Source: CADCWN01 sp039810045
GTDB lineage: Bacteria > Chloroflexota > Chloroflexia > Thermomicrobiales > CADCWN01
NCBI GenBank assembly: GCA_039810045.1
Contig: JBDHWF010000184.1
Coordinates: forward strand, 1 to 6,411
DNA length: 6,411 nucleotides
Direction of reading: 5' to 3'
In this document: positions 1-6,096 of the stretch, piece after piece
How positions within the stretch are numbered: the stretch's first letter is position 1
Layout: each line of letters begins with the position of its first letter
Program-made: the position numbers and the translations under genes
Notes under the pieces: model-generated
What the model was told of the DNA's origin: nothing
The model's database searches: none
The model's input: the letters and a program-made list of their open reading frames with translations, nothing else

Positions 1-654
1 AGCAAATACCCGCCGATCAGTACACTCCAGCAGATGGGGGTGCATACCGAGTGGCTGTCCTATGAACGTCAAGCCTTCCTGTTCTTTCTGATCTTTCTTG
101 GTCTCTACAACCCAGCGACCTGGCTTAGCCTCTGGAAAGTGCGGAAAGGACTGGGTATCCTGGCGACAGTGGCTGGCGTCTGTACTCTGGTCTTTAGCGG
201 TCTGGCCTACGGTCAAGCGCCGTGGGGTGGCGCTGGGGCAGCGGCGAATTTACTGGTAGCGGCCCTGGTATTGGGTGGGGCCACGACTGGCCTGGCTGTT
301 GGGCATTCGTATCTTTCGTCGCCTAGTCTCTCGCCACAGCCACTGCGCCATATCACGATACTACTGATCGCCGCGCTGGGTGTCCAACTCCTCTCCTTGC
401 CACTCTATCTTGGGCTGATCGGTAAGGCCGTGCCAGCCGGCCAGGAATTACTCGGCACCTATGGCTTGATTTTGGGTGTGCGCGTGGCGATTGGCCTGAT
501 CTTCCCCCTCGTGCTAGCGATTCTCGCCTGGCACACCACCCGGATCAAGGCGATGCGTTCGGCAACTGGTCTGCTCTACATTGGCTCTGGCGTCGTGCTG
601 ACTGGGGAGATCGTGGCGAAGGTCTTGTTCTTCCTGACGGGGATTCCCGTCTAG
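1..654 (+). CDS. Polytopic membrane protein, 3' portion (5' end outside window)
   Basis: The reading frame is open from the first base, and the first ATG (34) has no ribosome binding site, so the gene almost certainly starts upstream; 217 codons are visible. Counting from M at base 34, six hydrophobic segments can be seen at about residues 13-30, 40-60, 69-90, 107-130, 141-166 and 178-203, so this is an integral inner-membrane protein. Notable motifs are GHSYL (90-94) at the end of helix 3, a PLRH stretch before helix 4, and ATGLLYIGSGVVLTGEI in the last helix. The final helix and its GE motif recall the membrane anchors of the DmsC/NrfD (DMSO/polysulfide reductase) type, but no heme, quinone or Fe-S partner is visible here, so the function is left open. 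It ends in TAG, 17 nt from the convergent aminotransferase, with no terminator hairpin seen. Confidence is high for coding and membrane location, low for any function. Confidence 0.8.
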   Translation, partial: SKYPPISTLQQMGVHTEWLSYERQAFLFFLIFLGLYNPATWLSLWKVRKGLGILATVAGVCTLVFSGLAYGQAPWGGAGAAANLLVAALVLGGATTGLAVGHSYLSSPSLSPQPLRHITILLIAALGVQLLSLPLYLGLIGKAVPAGQELLGTYGLILGVRVAIGLIFPLVLAILAWHTTRIKAMRSATGLLYIGSGVVLTGEIVAKVLFFLTGIPV

Positions 655-671
655 GGTAATCGGTTGCGACG

Positions 672-1796
672 CTACTTGATCGGTGCTGTGGTCAGGAATT
701 TTCTGAATTGTTCCAGCACTTCGGGAAGATTCTCCCGCCCAAACCCAATGCGCCAGTGCTGATTCCCATACGCATAGACCGTGGAAGGCAACACCATGAT
801 ATTCGCTTCACGCACTGCCGCCTGACAGAAGGTGAGTGCATCGGTTTGGGTGCGGAGGCGTGGAAATCCAATGGTGCCTGCCCTGGGCCGTATCCAGGCG
901 AAGCGATCATCATACTCGGCAAAGAATGCATCAAGCAGTCGCAGGTTGCGTGCAATGCGCGTACGGTGCTGCGTGATCAGCGTGTCTCTGGCGCGTAGCC
1001 CGATCAGCGCGAGGATCTCACTCGGCGCACTGCCACAGATCGTGGTGTAATCTTTCAGGGCGGCAATCCGCTGATAGAGTGCTTTGTCTCTCGTGATGAC
1101 CCATCCTACCCGCACGCCAGCCATTCCAAAGGTCTTGGACATTCCAAACAGGGAGATTGCTCGCTCATACAGTTCACAGGCCGCTGGGAGTCGTGCGGCA
1201 GGATCGTATTCTAGGAAGCGATACATTTCGTCAGAGAAAAGATAGAGCTGATGCTTGCGGGCGATCTCTACGATCTGTTGAAAATCCGCCTGTGTTGGGA
1301 GATAACCAGTAGGGTTGTGCGGAAAATTCACCACCAAGAGCTTGGTATTTGGGCGAATCATTTGCTCAAGAAGCGCAGGATCGAAACGCCAGCCGTCAGC
1401 CTCGTCTGGTTGCCACCTGGTTACTTCGCAGCCAATACCAGCAGCGACCTCATACAATGATTGATAACCGGGGAAGGTACAGATCAGGTGGTCACCACGG
1501 CTGAGGATACTGTTGATCGCCAGGAAGATTCCTTCCTCTGGAACAATGACAAGACAATCATCTGGGGTAATACCTTGATAAAGGCTGGCAATCTCTGCGC
1601 GGAGCAACGGGTGGCCGAGTGATTCGGTATAGCCAAGGGTCAGATTGTCCCAGAGATCCGCCGTTGTCGAATCGGCAAGCTGCAGGAGATAAGCCTGTCG
1701 GACGCCATCGCAATCGGAACTGGAGAGCAGATAGCGCACGGCAAATTCATACTCAGCAAAATAGCGCTCAAGCTGAAATGGCTGCAGATCGCTCAT
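672..1796 (-). CDS. PLP-dependent aminotransferase, class I/II (fold type I)
   Basis: This is probably a cytosolic aminotransferase or related PLP enzyme of 374 residues. I chose the ATG at 1796; the frame continues to a TTG at 1823, but that start lacks a good SD. The start at 1796 has only a weak AGGG just upstream. Counting from ATG 1796, the fold-type I signature is complete: NPTG at 161-164 (Asn contacts the PLP ring), SDEMY at 188-192 (Asp189 binds the pyridine nitrogen), SLFGMSKTFG with the Schiff-base Lys221, GVRVGW with Arg229 (phosphate), and WRIGFGR with Arg349 (substrate carboxylate). The N-terminus (LERYFAEYEF, then LLSSSDCDG and GYTESLGHPLLR) is typical of an aminotransferase subgroup without a settled substrate. 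It resembles enzymes sometimes labelled capreomycidine-synthase-like, which is a weak lead. It lies directly downstream of tRNA-Asn on the same strand, with 48 nt between them and no terminator, so read-through from the tRNA promoter is plausible. Substrate is unknown. Confidence 0.93.
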   Translation of the reverse strand: MSDLQPFQLERYFAEYEFAVRYLLSSSDCDGVRQAYLLQLADSTTADLWDNLTLGYTESLGHPLLRAEIASLYQGITPDDCLVIVPEEGIFLAINSILSRGDHLICTFPGYQSLYEVAAGIGCEVTRWQPDEADGWRFDPALLEQMIRPNTKLLVVNFPHNPTGYLPTQADFQQIVEIARKHQLYLFSDEMYRFLEYDPAARLPAACELYERAISLFGMSKTFGMAGVRVGWVITRDKALYQRIAALKDYTTICGSAPSEILALIGLRARDTLITQHRTRIARNLRLLDAFFAEYDDRFAWIRPRAGTIGFPRLRTQTDALTFCQAAVREANIMVLPSTVYAYGNQHWRIGFGRENLPEVLEQFRKFLTTAPIK

Positions 1797-1844
1797 CGCC
1801 CTGTCGTTCTTTTCTGGAAGCAAGGTAGTGAGGTTTTGACGATT

Positions 1845-1919
1845 TGGCTCCCCGGAGAGGACTCGAACCTCTAACCTTGCGGTTAACAGCCGCCTGCTCC
1901 ACCATTGAGCTACCGAGGA
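1845..1919 (-). tRNA. tRNA-Asn, anticodon GTT
   Basis: The minus strand folds into a full cloverleaf of 75 nt including an encoded CCA (1845-1847). Acceptor arm: TCCTCGG with CCGGGGA (one G-T pair). D arm: GCTC/GAGC with the GG pair in the loop. Anticodon arm: GGCGG-CTGTTAA-CCGCA with anticodon GTT at 1885-1887. Variable loop AGGTT. T arm: AGAGG-TTCGAGT-CCTCT. The discriminator base is G, and the overall sequence matches the usual bacterial tRNA-Asn. The bottom pair of the anticodon stem (27-43) is G-A rather than Watson-Crick, leaving four solid pairs. It has its own strong promoter 29 nt upstream of the 5' end. Confidence 0.97.
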
Positions 1920-1954
1920 TCATCCGCACCTTACACATGCGCGAAACGACTGGC

Positions 1955-1983
1955 AGTATAGCATGACCCCTGGCGTTGTGCAA
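1955..1983 (-). promoter_or_regulatory. Sigma-70-type promoter of tRNA-Asn
   Basis: On the minus strand there is a -35 box TTGCAC (1983-1978), a 17-nt spacer, and a -10 box TATACT (1960-1955). The spacing is optimal and each hexamer has close matches to TTGACA/TATAAT. A start of transcription near 1948 is expected, giving a leader of about 29 nt before the tRNA. The same promoter could also feed the downstream aminotransferase, for which no separate promoter was recognised in the 48-nt gap. Confidence 0.75.
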
Positions 1984-2017
1984 TTGGTTACTGCGTCATT
2001 TCTGACCGCGCCCGCCA

Positions 2018-2026
2018 TGCTACAAT
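2018..2026 (+). promoter_or_regulatory. Extended -10 promoter for the FAH-like/fmt/nfi operon
   Basis: TGC followed by TACAAT (2021-2026) fits the extended -10 pattern TGn-TATAAT. No convincing -35 is seen at 16-18 nt upstream, which is common for extended -10 promoters. Transcription would start near 2033, about 40 nt before the GTG start at 2073. It faces away from the tRNA-Asn promoter; the two -10 boxes are about 60 bp apart, so the control regions are side by side and not overlapping. Confidence 0.5.
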
Positions 2027-2072
2027 TGCTGGGTGTTTACGGCGCGATCAACTGGTGTAGGGAGTAATTCTG

Positions 2073-2801
2073 GTGCAAATTGTGCGCTATCGTGATGGTG
2101 ATGCGGCCCGCCTTGGCTTGCTGGAAGGGGAGATTGTGCGGGCGGCTGGTGGTGAACTCTTTGGACAACTCCTGCCGCGTGATCAGCTTGGTCCGCTGAG
2201 TAGCCTGGAACTGCTGCCGCCAGTGATGCCAGGAAAGATCGTTGGCGTTGGTCAACATCCCACAGGTACAGCAGCCCCACTGCTCTTTATGAAACCACCC
2301 TCGAGTGTGATCGAGCATGGTGCAGCGATTGTGCTGCCGGATGGGGTAGACCACGTGCAGCATACCGCCGCTTTCGGTGTGGTGATTGGGCGACGAGCGC
2401 GGCGGGTAGCGCATGGCGACGCTTACAACTACATACTTGGCCTGACCTGTGTGAGTGACATCACCGCCAGCCCTGGTGAGCAGCAGTCGGTGCAGGCGAA
2501 AGGATACGATACCTTCTGTCCTCTTGGGCCAGCGATCACTACTGACCTGCCAACGGAGGCCATGGCGATCGAAGTCACTGTCAATGATGTGGTTCGGCAA
2601 GTAGCGACGGTGCAGCCGGAGGATTTAGATATACCGTATTTGCTGGAATTCATCTCTGGGATCATGACGCTCCTGCCCGGAGATCTGATTCTCACTGGGC
2701 CCATTGCTAGTGCCGGTCGCATCGGCGCAGGTGACTGTGTGCAGGTGGTGATTCCCCAGCTTGGCACACTGATGAACTCAGTAACGGCTGAATCACGGTA
2801 G
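2073..2801 (+). CDS. Fumarylacetoacetate hydrolase (FAH)-fold protein, active site degenerate
   Basis: The protein has 242 residues and starts at GTG 2073, supported by AGGGAG at 2059-2064, 8 nt upstream. It aligns by eye along its whole length with the FAH C-terminal domain family (hydrolases and decarboxylases acting on 2-keto acids with a Mg/Ca ion): PGKIVGVG (53-60), LLFMKPPSSVI (70-80), VVIGRRARRV (103-112), ILGLTCVSDIT (121-131), AKGYDTFCPLGP (142-153), MTLLPGDLILTG (198-209). Against that background the key residues look lost. The usual metal-binding E-x-E is T98-A-A100, the NYxxH segment after VGVG is replaced by QHPTGTAAP, and the usual TGTPxGVG is TGPIASAG (208-215). Asp129, the third metal ligand, and Lys143 are retained. 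The gene is the first of a probable operon, 22 nt before fmt. I infer a pseudoenzyme or altered chemistry; the family assignment itself is firm. Confidence 0.88.
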   Translation: MQIVRYRDGDAARLGLLEGEIVRAAGGELFGQLLPRDQLGPLSSLELLPPVMPGKIVGVGQHPTGTAAPLLFMKPPSSVIEHGAAIVLPDGVDHVQHTAAFGVVIGRRARRVAHGDAYNYILGLTCVSDITASPGEQQSVQAKGYDTFCPLGPAITTDLPTEAMAIEVTVNDVVRQVATVQPEDLDIPYLLEFISGIMTLLPGDLILTGPIASAGRIGAGDCVQVVIPQLGTLMNSVTAESR

Positions 2802-2823
2802 GCGGATTGCTGGTGGAGGCTGA

Positions 2824-3777
2824 ATGGCCACGCGTGTGATCGTTTTAGGTACTCCATCGTTTGCTGTGCCTACGCTCAATGCGTTACTCACTGCCCCCAC
2901 GGTCGAGGTGGTCGCAGCGGTAACGCAGCCTGATCGGCCTCAAGGGCGTGGTCGCCAACTTGTTGCCTCGCCAGTAAAACAGGTAGCGATCGCCCACGGA
3001 CTGCCAGTGTTACAACCTGAGCGCTTACGTGGTCTGGCTGTGCTAGCACAGTTGCAGGAATTACAGCCTGATCTGTTAGTCATTGCGGCCTATGGGCAGA
3101 TTCTGCGGCAGGCAGTGCTTGATATTCCCCGCTTTGGTTGCCTCAATGTTCACCCATCGCTGCTACCACACCATCGCGGGCCAGCCCCGATCGCTGCCGC
3201 GATCCTCAATGGTGATCAGGAAACGGGGGTCACCATTATGCTTACTGATCGGGGAATGGATAGCGGGCCAATCCTGACCCAGCGGCGGGAGCCACTGGCC
3301 CGAACGGCAACAACGGCAAGCCTGACCGCACACCTGGCTGAAGTCGGGGCGCACTTGTTGCTTGAAACAATTCCTGGCTGGTTGGCCGGCACGATCACGC
3401 CACAACCACAGGATGAGGCCCAGGCAACGATCACGCGAACCTTTACGAAGGCTGATGGCGCGATCAATTGGGCAGATCCTGCGCTGGCGATTGAACGCCA
3501 GGTACGCGCCTTTAACCCCTGGCCTGGCACCTACACGTTTGATCAGGGGCGGCGACTGATTCTGCTTGATGTTCAGGCGGAAGATCGGGCGACTGATGCC
3601 CCGCCAGGAACCGTGGTAGCTCATGGCCCTGGCGGACCGTTCATCGCGACCGGGGCAGGGCTGTTACTCATTCGCGAGGTGCAACCAGAAGGCCGCCGCC
3701 CTATCTCTGGAGTCGCTTTTCTCAATGGGGCCAGTGCTGAAATTGGGCGACAATGGGGGAATTATGGCAGTCGCTAA
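2824..3777 (+). CDS. fmt: Methionyl-tRNA formyltransferase
   Basis: This enzyme transfers a formyl group from 10-formyl-tetrahydrofolate to Met-tRNAfMet, allowing bacterial translation initiation; it acts in the cytosol. At 317 residues it has about the usual length (E. coli 315). The N-terminal Rossmann-like formyltransferase domain (about 1-205) begins with VIVLGTPSFAVPTL. It holds the QPDRPQGRGR loop (35-44), the catalytic triad Asn108, His110 and Asp146 (NVHPSLLPHHRG at 108-119, DRGMDSGPIL at 142-151), and AAYGQIL. The C-terminal tRNA-binding OB-like domain follows (about 206-310; RAFNPWPGTY is typical). The ATG at 2824 is preceded by GGTGGAGG ending at 2819, a short spacing of 4 nt. It follows the FAH-fold gene by 22 nt and overlaps the start of nfi by 14 nt. 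No peptide deformylase gene (def), a common neighbour, is present in the window. Confidence 0.98.
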   Translation: MATRVIVLGTPSFAVPTLNALLTAPTVEVVAAVTQPDRPQGRGRQLVASPVKQVAIAHGLPVLQPERLRGLAVLAQLQELQPDLLVIAAYGQILRQAVLDIPRFGCLNVHPSLLPHHRGPAPIAAAILNGDQETGVTIMLTDRGMDSGPILTQRREPLARTATTASLTAHLAEVGAHLLLETIPGWLAGTITPQPQDEAQATITRTFTKADGAINWADPALAIERQVRAFNPWPGTYTFDQGRRLILLDVQAEDRATDAPPGTVVAHGPGGPFIATGAGLLLIREVQPEGRRPISGVAFLNGASAEIGRQWGNYGSR

Positions 3778-4465
3778 ACCAGCCGTGCCGATCAATCGCG
3801 CCTACCTACCGCAGCCACAGGTGTCAACTAAAGAAATGGCGGCTTTGCAATTGCGCTGGGCTGGTGAAATCCATGAACAGTCACTACCACAACCGCCAAC
3901 CCTGATTGCTGGCTGCGATGTCCACCTGCGTGGTGATCTCGGTCGGGCCACGATTGTGGTCTTGCAATTGCCGACACTCGAAGTTGTTGAGTCGGTCTAT
4001 GGTCAAGCAGCGATTACCATCCCATATATTCCAGGCTTTCTTTCCTGGCGGGAGTTGCCACCACTGGCCGTTGCGCTGGAACGTTTGACCGTGCGCCCGG
4101 ATGTCCTCTTTGCCGACGGTCATGGCATTGCCCATCCTCGCGGCTTTGGCATCGCCTGCCATCTCAGCCTGCTCAGTGGGTTGCCCACCCTTGGTTGTGC
4201 CAAGTCGATCCTGCGGGGGCATCATGGCCCACTGCCCGAAACACGCGGTGCGCAGGAACCGTTGGTCTATCAGGGTCGCGTTGTTGGAACGGTTCTGCGT
4301 ACAAAGGATAAGGTCAAACCACTCTATGTCTCGGTTGGCAATGCCATTACGCTGGATGAAGCCATTGAGCTGGTGTTAGCGACCAGTCGCCGCTATCGGT
4401 TACCAGAACCAAGCCGTCTGGCCCACCTTGCTGCCCAAACCTGGGCGCGTGGAGTAGAGGAGTGA
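3764..4465 (+). CDS. nfi: Endonuclease V (deoxyinosine 3' endonuclease)
   Basis: Endonuclease V cuts DNA at the second phosphodiester bond 3' to a deaminated adenine (hypoxanthine) and so starts repair of deamination damage. The protein has 233 residues (E. coli 223). Visible signatures: LIAGCDV with metal ligand Asp52, PYIPGFLSWRE with the lesion-probing PYIP wedge at 87-90 and Glu97, FADGHGIAHPRGFGIA with Asp118, GCAKS with Lys147, and a C-terminal YRLPEPSRLAH. All catalytic D-E-D positions are intact. I chose ATG 3764 because GGGGGA lies just upstream (3755-3760) and conserved length fits. The frame stays open back to 3623, with another ATG at 3725, but that part runs over the fmt coding region. 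The 14-nt overlap with fmt suggests translational coupling. Confidence 0.96.
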   Translation: MAVAKPAVPINRAYLPQPQVSTKEMAALQLRWAGEIHEQSLPQPPTLIAGCDVHLRGDLGRATIVVLQLPTLEVVESVYGQAAITIPYIPGFLSWRELPPLAVALERLTVRPDVLFADGHGIAHPRGFGIACHLSLLSGLPTLGCAKSILRGHHGPLPETRGAQEPLVYQGRVVGTVLRTKDKVKPLYVSVGNAITLDEAIELVLATSRRYRLPEPSRLAHLAAQTWARGVEE

Positions 4466-4476
4466 GGTGACATAAT

Positions 4477-4508
4477 AATGATGCTGGTATTGGCGATAGC
4501 GCATCATT
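4477..4508 (+). repeat. Inverted repeat / hairpin after nfi
   Basis: AATGATGC (4477-4484) and GCATCATT (4501-4508) are perfect 8-bp arms around a 16-nt loop. In the loop, TAT (4488-4490) and ATA (4496-4498) can add a 3-bp inner stem. Two more outer pairs are possible across a bulged G. No run of T follows, so it is not a standard Rho-independent terminator. It could protect the 3' end of the nfi mRNA, act as a weak terminator, or control the next gene. Its sequence coincides with the possible micro-ORF at 4478-4510, which may explain part of the symmetry (ATGATG...CATCAT). Confidence 0.55.
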
Positions 4509-4510
4509 GA
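4478..4510 (+). CDS. Possible 10-codon leader ORF (MMLVLAIAHH)
   Basis: A minimal ORF ATG-ATG...CAT-CAT-TGA encodes MMLVLAIAHH. It is preceded by a fair SD, GAGGTGA at 4464-4470, with 7-nt spacing; that SD spans the last codons and stop of nfi. The ORF sits almost exactly within the 8-bp-stem hairpin, 49 nt before the ATG of the DUF1772 gene. It might be a leader peptide whose translation melts the hairpin, or simply chance. There is no run of one amino acid as in attenuation leaders, apart from the two terminal His codons. Low confidence. Confidence 0.22.
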   Translation: MMLVLAIAHH

Positions 4511-4532
4511 TAACGCGATGAAGAATGCCACA

Positions 4533-4546
4533 GGGTTGTCTAACCC
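4533..4546 (+). promoter_or_regulatory. Small hairpin next to the DUF1772 ribosome binding site
   Basis: GGGTT (4533-4537) can pair with AACCC (4542-4546) around the loop GTCT. It ends two bases before a near-perfect SD, AAGGAGG (4549-4555), which stands 4 nt before the ATG at 4560. The hairpin could hold the SD free or modulate ribosome access. A stem of five pairs is short, and this is a structural suggestion only. Confidence 0.3.
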
Positions 4547-4559
4547 ACAAGGAGGAACG

Positions 4560-5024
4560 ATGCTCACGCAAGTCGCCCGCGCTACGAGCCTGATCTTATC
4601 GGGGCTGATGGCAGGGATCACGCTGCGCGATATTGTCTCGGCGCCAGGAGTAAAGCGCTTACCAGCAACAACGTATGTACGGTATCATCAGGAACTGGAT
4701 CGCGATTTTGCTCCAGCGATGCCAATCTTTGGGCAGCTGATGCTCGCTGCTGGTGCAGTGGCGACAGTGGTGCCACAGCGGTCGCGCACGCGGTTACTCT
4801 CAGTGCTGGCGTTGGGATGCGGGGTCGCAGACATTGCACTGACGATTACGCAGAATATGCCCTTGAATCAAGCGATTCAATCGTGGGCAGCGGAAGGCCC
4901 GCCAGAAAATTGGGCAGATATCCGTGACCAGTGGCTGATGAAACACAGCCTGCGGTCAGTATTCGCAGTGCTGAGTTTCGGCCTCCAGATCGCTGCTGCA
5001 TTACAGCGCCCCGTCAACCGCTAG
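4560..5024 (+). CDS. DUF1772-like small integral membrane protein
   Basis: The protein has 154 residues from ATG 4560, chosen because the SD AAGGAGG (4549-4555) stands directly before it; an in-frame ATG at 4518 lacks an SD. Four hydrophobic segments lie at about residues 6-24, 55-72, 79-98 and 130-148. The pattern fits the DUF1772 (anthrone-oxygenase-like) family: a conserved polar loop between TM1 and TM2, an NMPLN motif at 99-103 after TM3, then W109 and WADIRDQWLMKHSLRS (118-133) leading into the last helix. The biochemical role of bacterial DUF1772 proteins is largely unknown; some eukaryotic relatives oxidise anthrones, which is no ground for giving that activity here. It lies 94 nt after nfi behind two hairpins, so it may or may not be part of that operon. 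It ends 16 nt from the convergent recombinase gene. Confidence 0.85.
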   Translation: MLTQVARATSLILSGLMAGITLRDIVSAPGVKRLPATTYVRYHQELDRDFAPAMPIFGQLMLAAGAVATVVPQRSRTRLLSVLALGCGVADIALTITQNMPLNQAIQSWAAEGPPENWADIRDQWLMKHSLRSVFAVLSFGLQIAAALQRPVNR

Positions 5025-5040
5025 CCGAATCAGGATAGGA

Positions 5041-6096
5041 TCAGGATTCAGGCTCATCATCGTCGATGCCCGCGCCAGCCTGGGCTAATGCGCTGATCGC
5101 CCGAGAGCGGGCGGCTGAGCCACGGCGGTCGTAGCGTGCGGTGGTCTTGGGGTCGGCATGACCTGCCAGATTCTGTACCGTGACCAGATCGACATCCTCA
5201 TCAAGCAGTGTCCCAACCCAGGTGCGGCGGAAATCGTGCGGGGTGAGGCGTGGTAAGCCTGCTTCCTCCCGCCGCTTGGTGACAATGCGCCAGATCGCGT
5301 TGTCGGAGAGACCACCAGCGAGGATATGCCCGTTGCGGTCAACGCGCTGGAACAGTTTGCCCTGGCGCTGCCCGCGCACGGCGATCCAGGCGTGGAGCGC
5401 AGCGAGAACCTGCGGGGCCAAAGGTACTTCTCGCTCTTTATCGCCTTTGCCGCGCACCCGTAGTCGCGCGTGCCGCCCAAGCACGACCTGGGCGAGATCT
5501 AGCCCCGCCACTTCGCTACGCCGCAGGCCGGTGTAGGCGAGGAGGGTAATCACAGCAGCATCGCGGCGACCCACCACACCTTCTGGCCCGGCATTGACGA
5601 CGCAGATATCGAGCATGGCGGTGATCTCACGGCGGGCAGCAGCGCGCCCAGCGGGCAACCGCGACCCCCGTGCCCGTGGCACTGCCTCAATCCGCCCAAA
5701 CTCCTCGCCGCTGAGTAGTCCCAGATTGCGAGCCGACCGGGCGACGCCACGCAGGGCAACGAGGGTGAGGTTCACGGTTGCAGGGGCGCTGCCAGCGGCC
5801 AACAACGCCTCCCTGATTTTTGTCATGCGCTCATGGTCGAGGCATTCCCAGGGGATTTGCTCAAGTTGGGTGGGGTCAACTCCAGTTAGGCGGGCCACAG
5901 CGCGGAAGCGATCAATGACTGCACGTCGACCGCGTGGGCTGAAGCGGCGCAGATAGATCGTAAGGGGATTAGCCTGATCATTGGGCCGTTGCTGCTCGTC
6001 TCCCTGAAGATTGGCCGCCGGCCAGAAGTCAGGCAATGCCACCGCTGCTGGTGGTTGCTGTGGTTTGGGACGTACTGTTGCCTCGGCCTGGGCCAT
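5041..6096 (-). CDS. Tyrosine recombinase / integrase
   Basis: This is a site-specific recombinase of 351 residues that breaks and rejoins DNA through a phosphotyrosine link. From ATG 6096: a Pro/Gln-rich, probably disordered N-terminus (about 1-45), a core-binding SAM-like helical domain (about 45-145), an RARGSRLPAGRAAARRE linker, and the catalytic domain. All catalytic residues are present: Arg192 (TGLRRSEVAGL), Lys217 (GKGDKER), His287 and Arg290 (HDFRRTW), His313 (LAGHADPKTT) and nucleophile Tyr322 (ARYDRR). The C-terminus ends in an acidic tail, IDDDEPES. ATG 6096 is preferred because GGAG (6106-6103) stands 6 nt upstream; a GTG at 6108 would overlap that SD. It is longer than XerC/XerD (about 300) and lacks cues tying it to them. 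Sampled lines are 62-73% GC, against about 55% for fmt and the FAH-fold gene, which suggests different ancestry. No cargo, excisionase or att repeat was found nearby. Confidence 0.95.
   Translation of the reverse strand: MAQAEATVRPKPQQPPAAVALPDFWPAANLQGDEQQRPNDQANPLTIYLRRFSPRGRRAVIDRFRAVARLTGVDPTQLEQIPWECLDHERMTKIREALLAAGSAPATVNLTLVALRGVARSARNLGLLSGEEFGRIEAVPRARGSRLPAGRAAARREITAMLDICVVNAGPEGVVGRRDAAVITLLAYTGLRRSEVAGLDLAQVVLGRHARLRVRGKGDKEREVPLAPQVLAALHAWIAVRGQRQGKLFQRVDRNGHILAGGLSDNAIWRIVTKRREEAGLPRLTPHDFRRTWVGTLLDEDVDLVTVQNLAGHADPKTTARYDRRGSAARSRAISALAQAGAGIDDDEPES

Noticed and set aside
1845..1919. tRNA-Asn as the attachment site of the recombinase
   Set aside because: The tRNA 3' end sequence is not repeated near 5025-6300, and housekeeping genes fill the interval, so no island bounded by the tRNA is apparent.
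1768..1983. Minus-strand open frame of 71 codons
   Set aside because: It runs straight through the tRNA-Asn gene and its promoter, and overlaps the aminotransferase start.
2987..2994. GCGATCGC as cyanobacterial HIP1 element
   Set aside because: Only one full copy was noticed in 6.4 kb, far below the density in HIP1-rich genomes; it is better seen as part of the general GATC excess.
3623..3763. N-terminal extension of endonuclease V to an upstream start
   Set aside because: The extra 47 codons lie within fmt in another frame, resemble no nuclease sequence, and would exceed the family length; ATG 3764 has an SD.
4518..4559. Upstream ATG for the DUF1772 gene
   Set aside because: No SD precedes 4518, whereas 4560 follows AAGGAGG and begins directly before the first membrane helix.
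5025..5049. Terminator between the convergent DUF1772 and recombinase genes
   Set aside because: Only a 5-bp GAATC/GATTC symmetry with a long loop and a direct repeat TCAGGAT (5030-5036, 5041-5047) are present; no GC-rich stem or T-run.
5041..6096. Recombinase as XerC or XerD
   Set aside because: It is longer, has N- and C-terminal additions, differs in composition from neighbours, and the context is not that of xer genes; the gene symbol is withheld.
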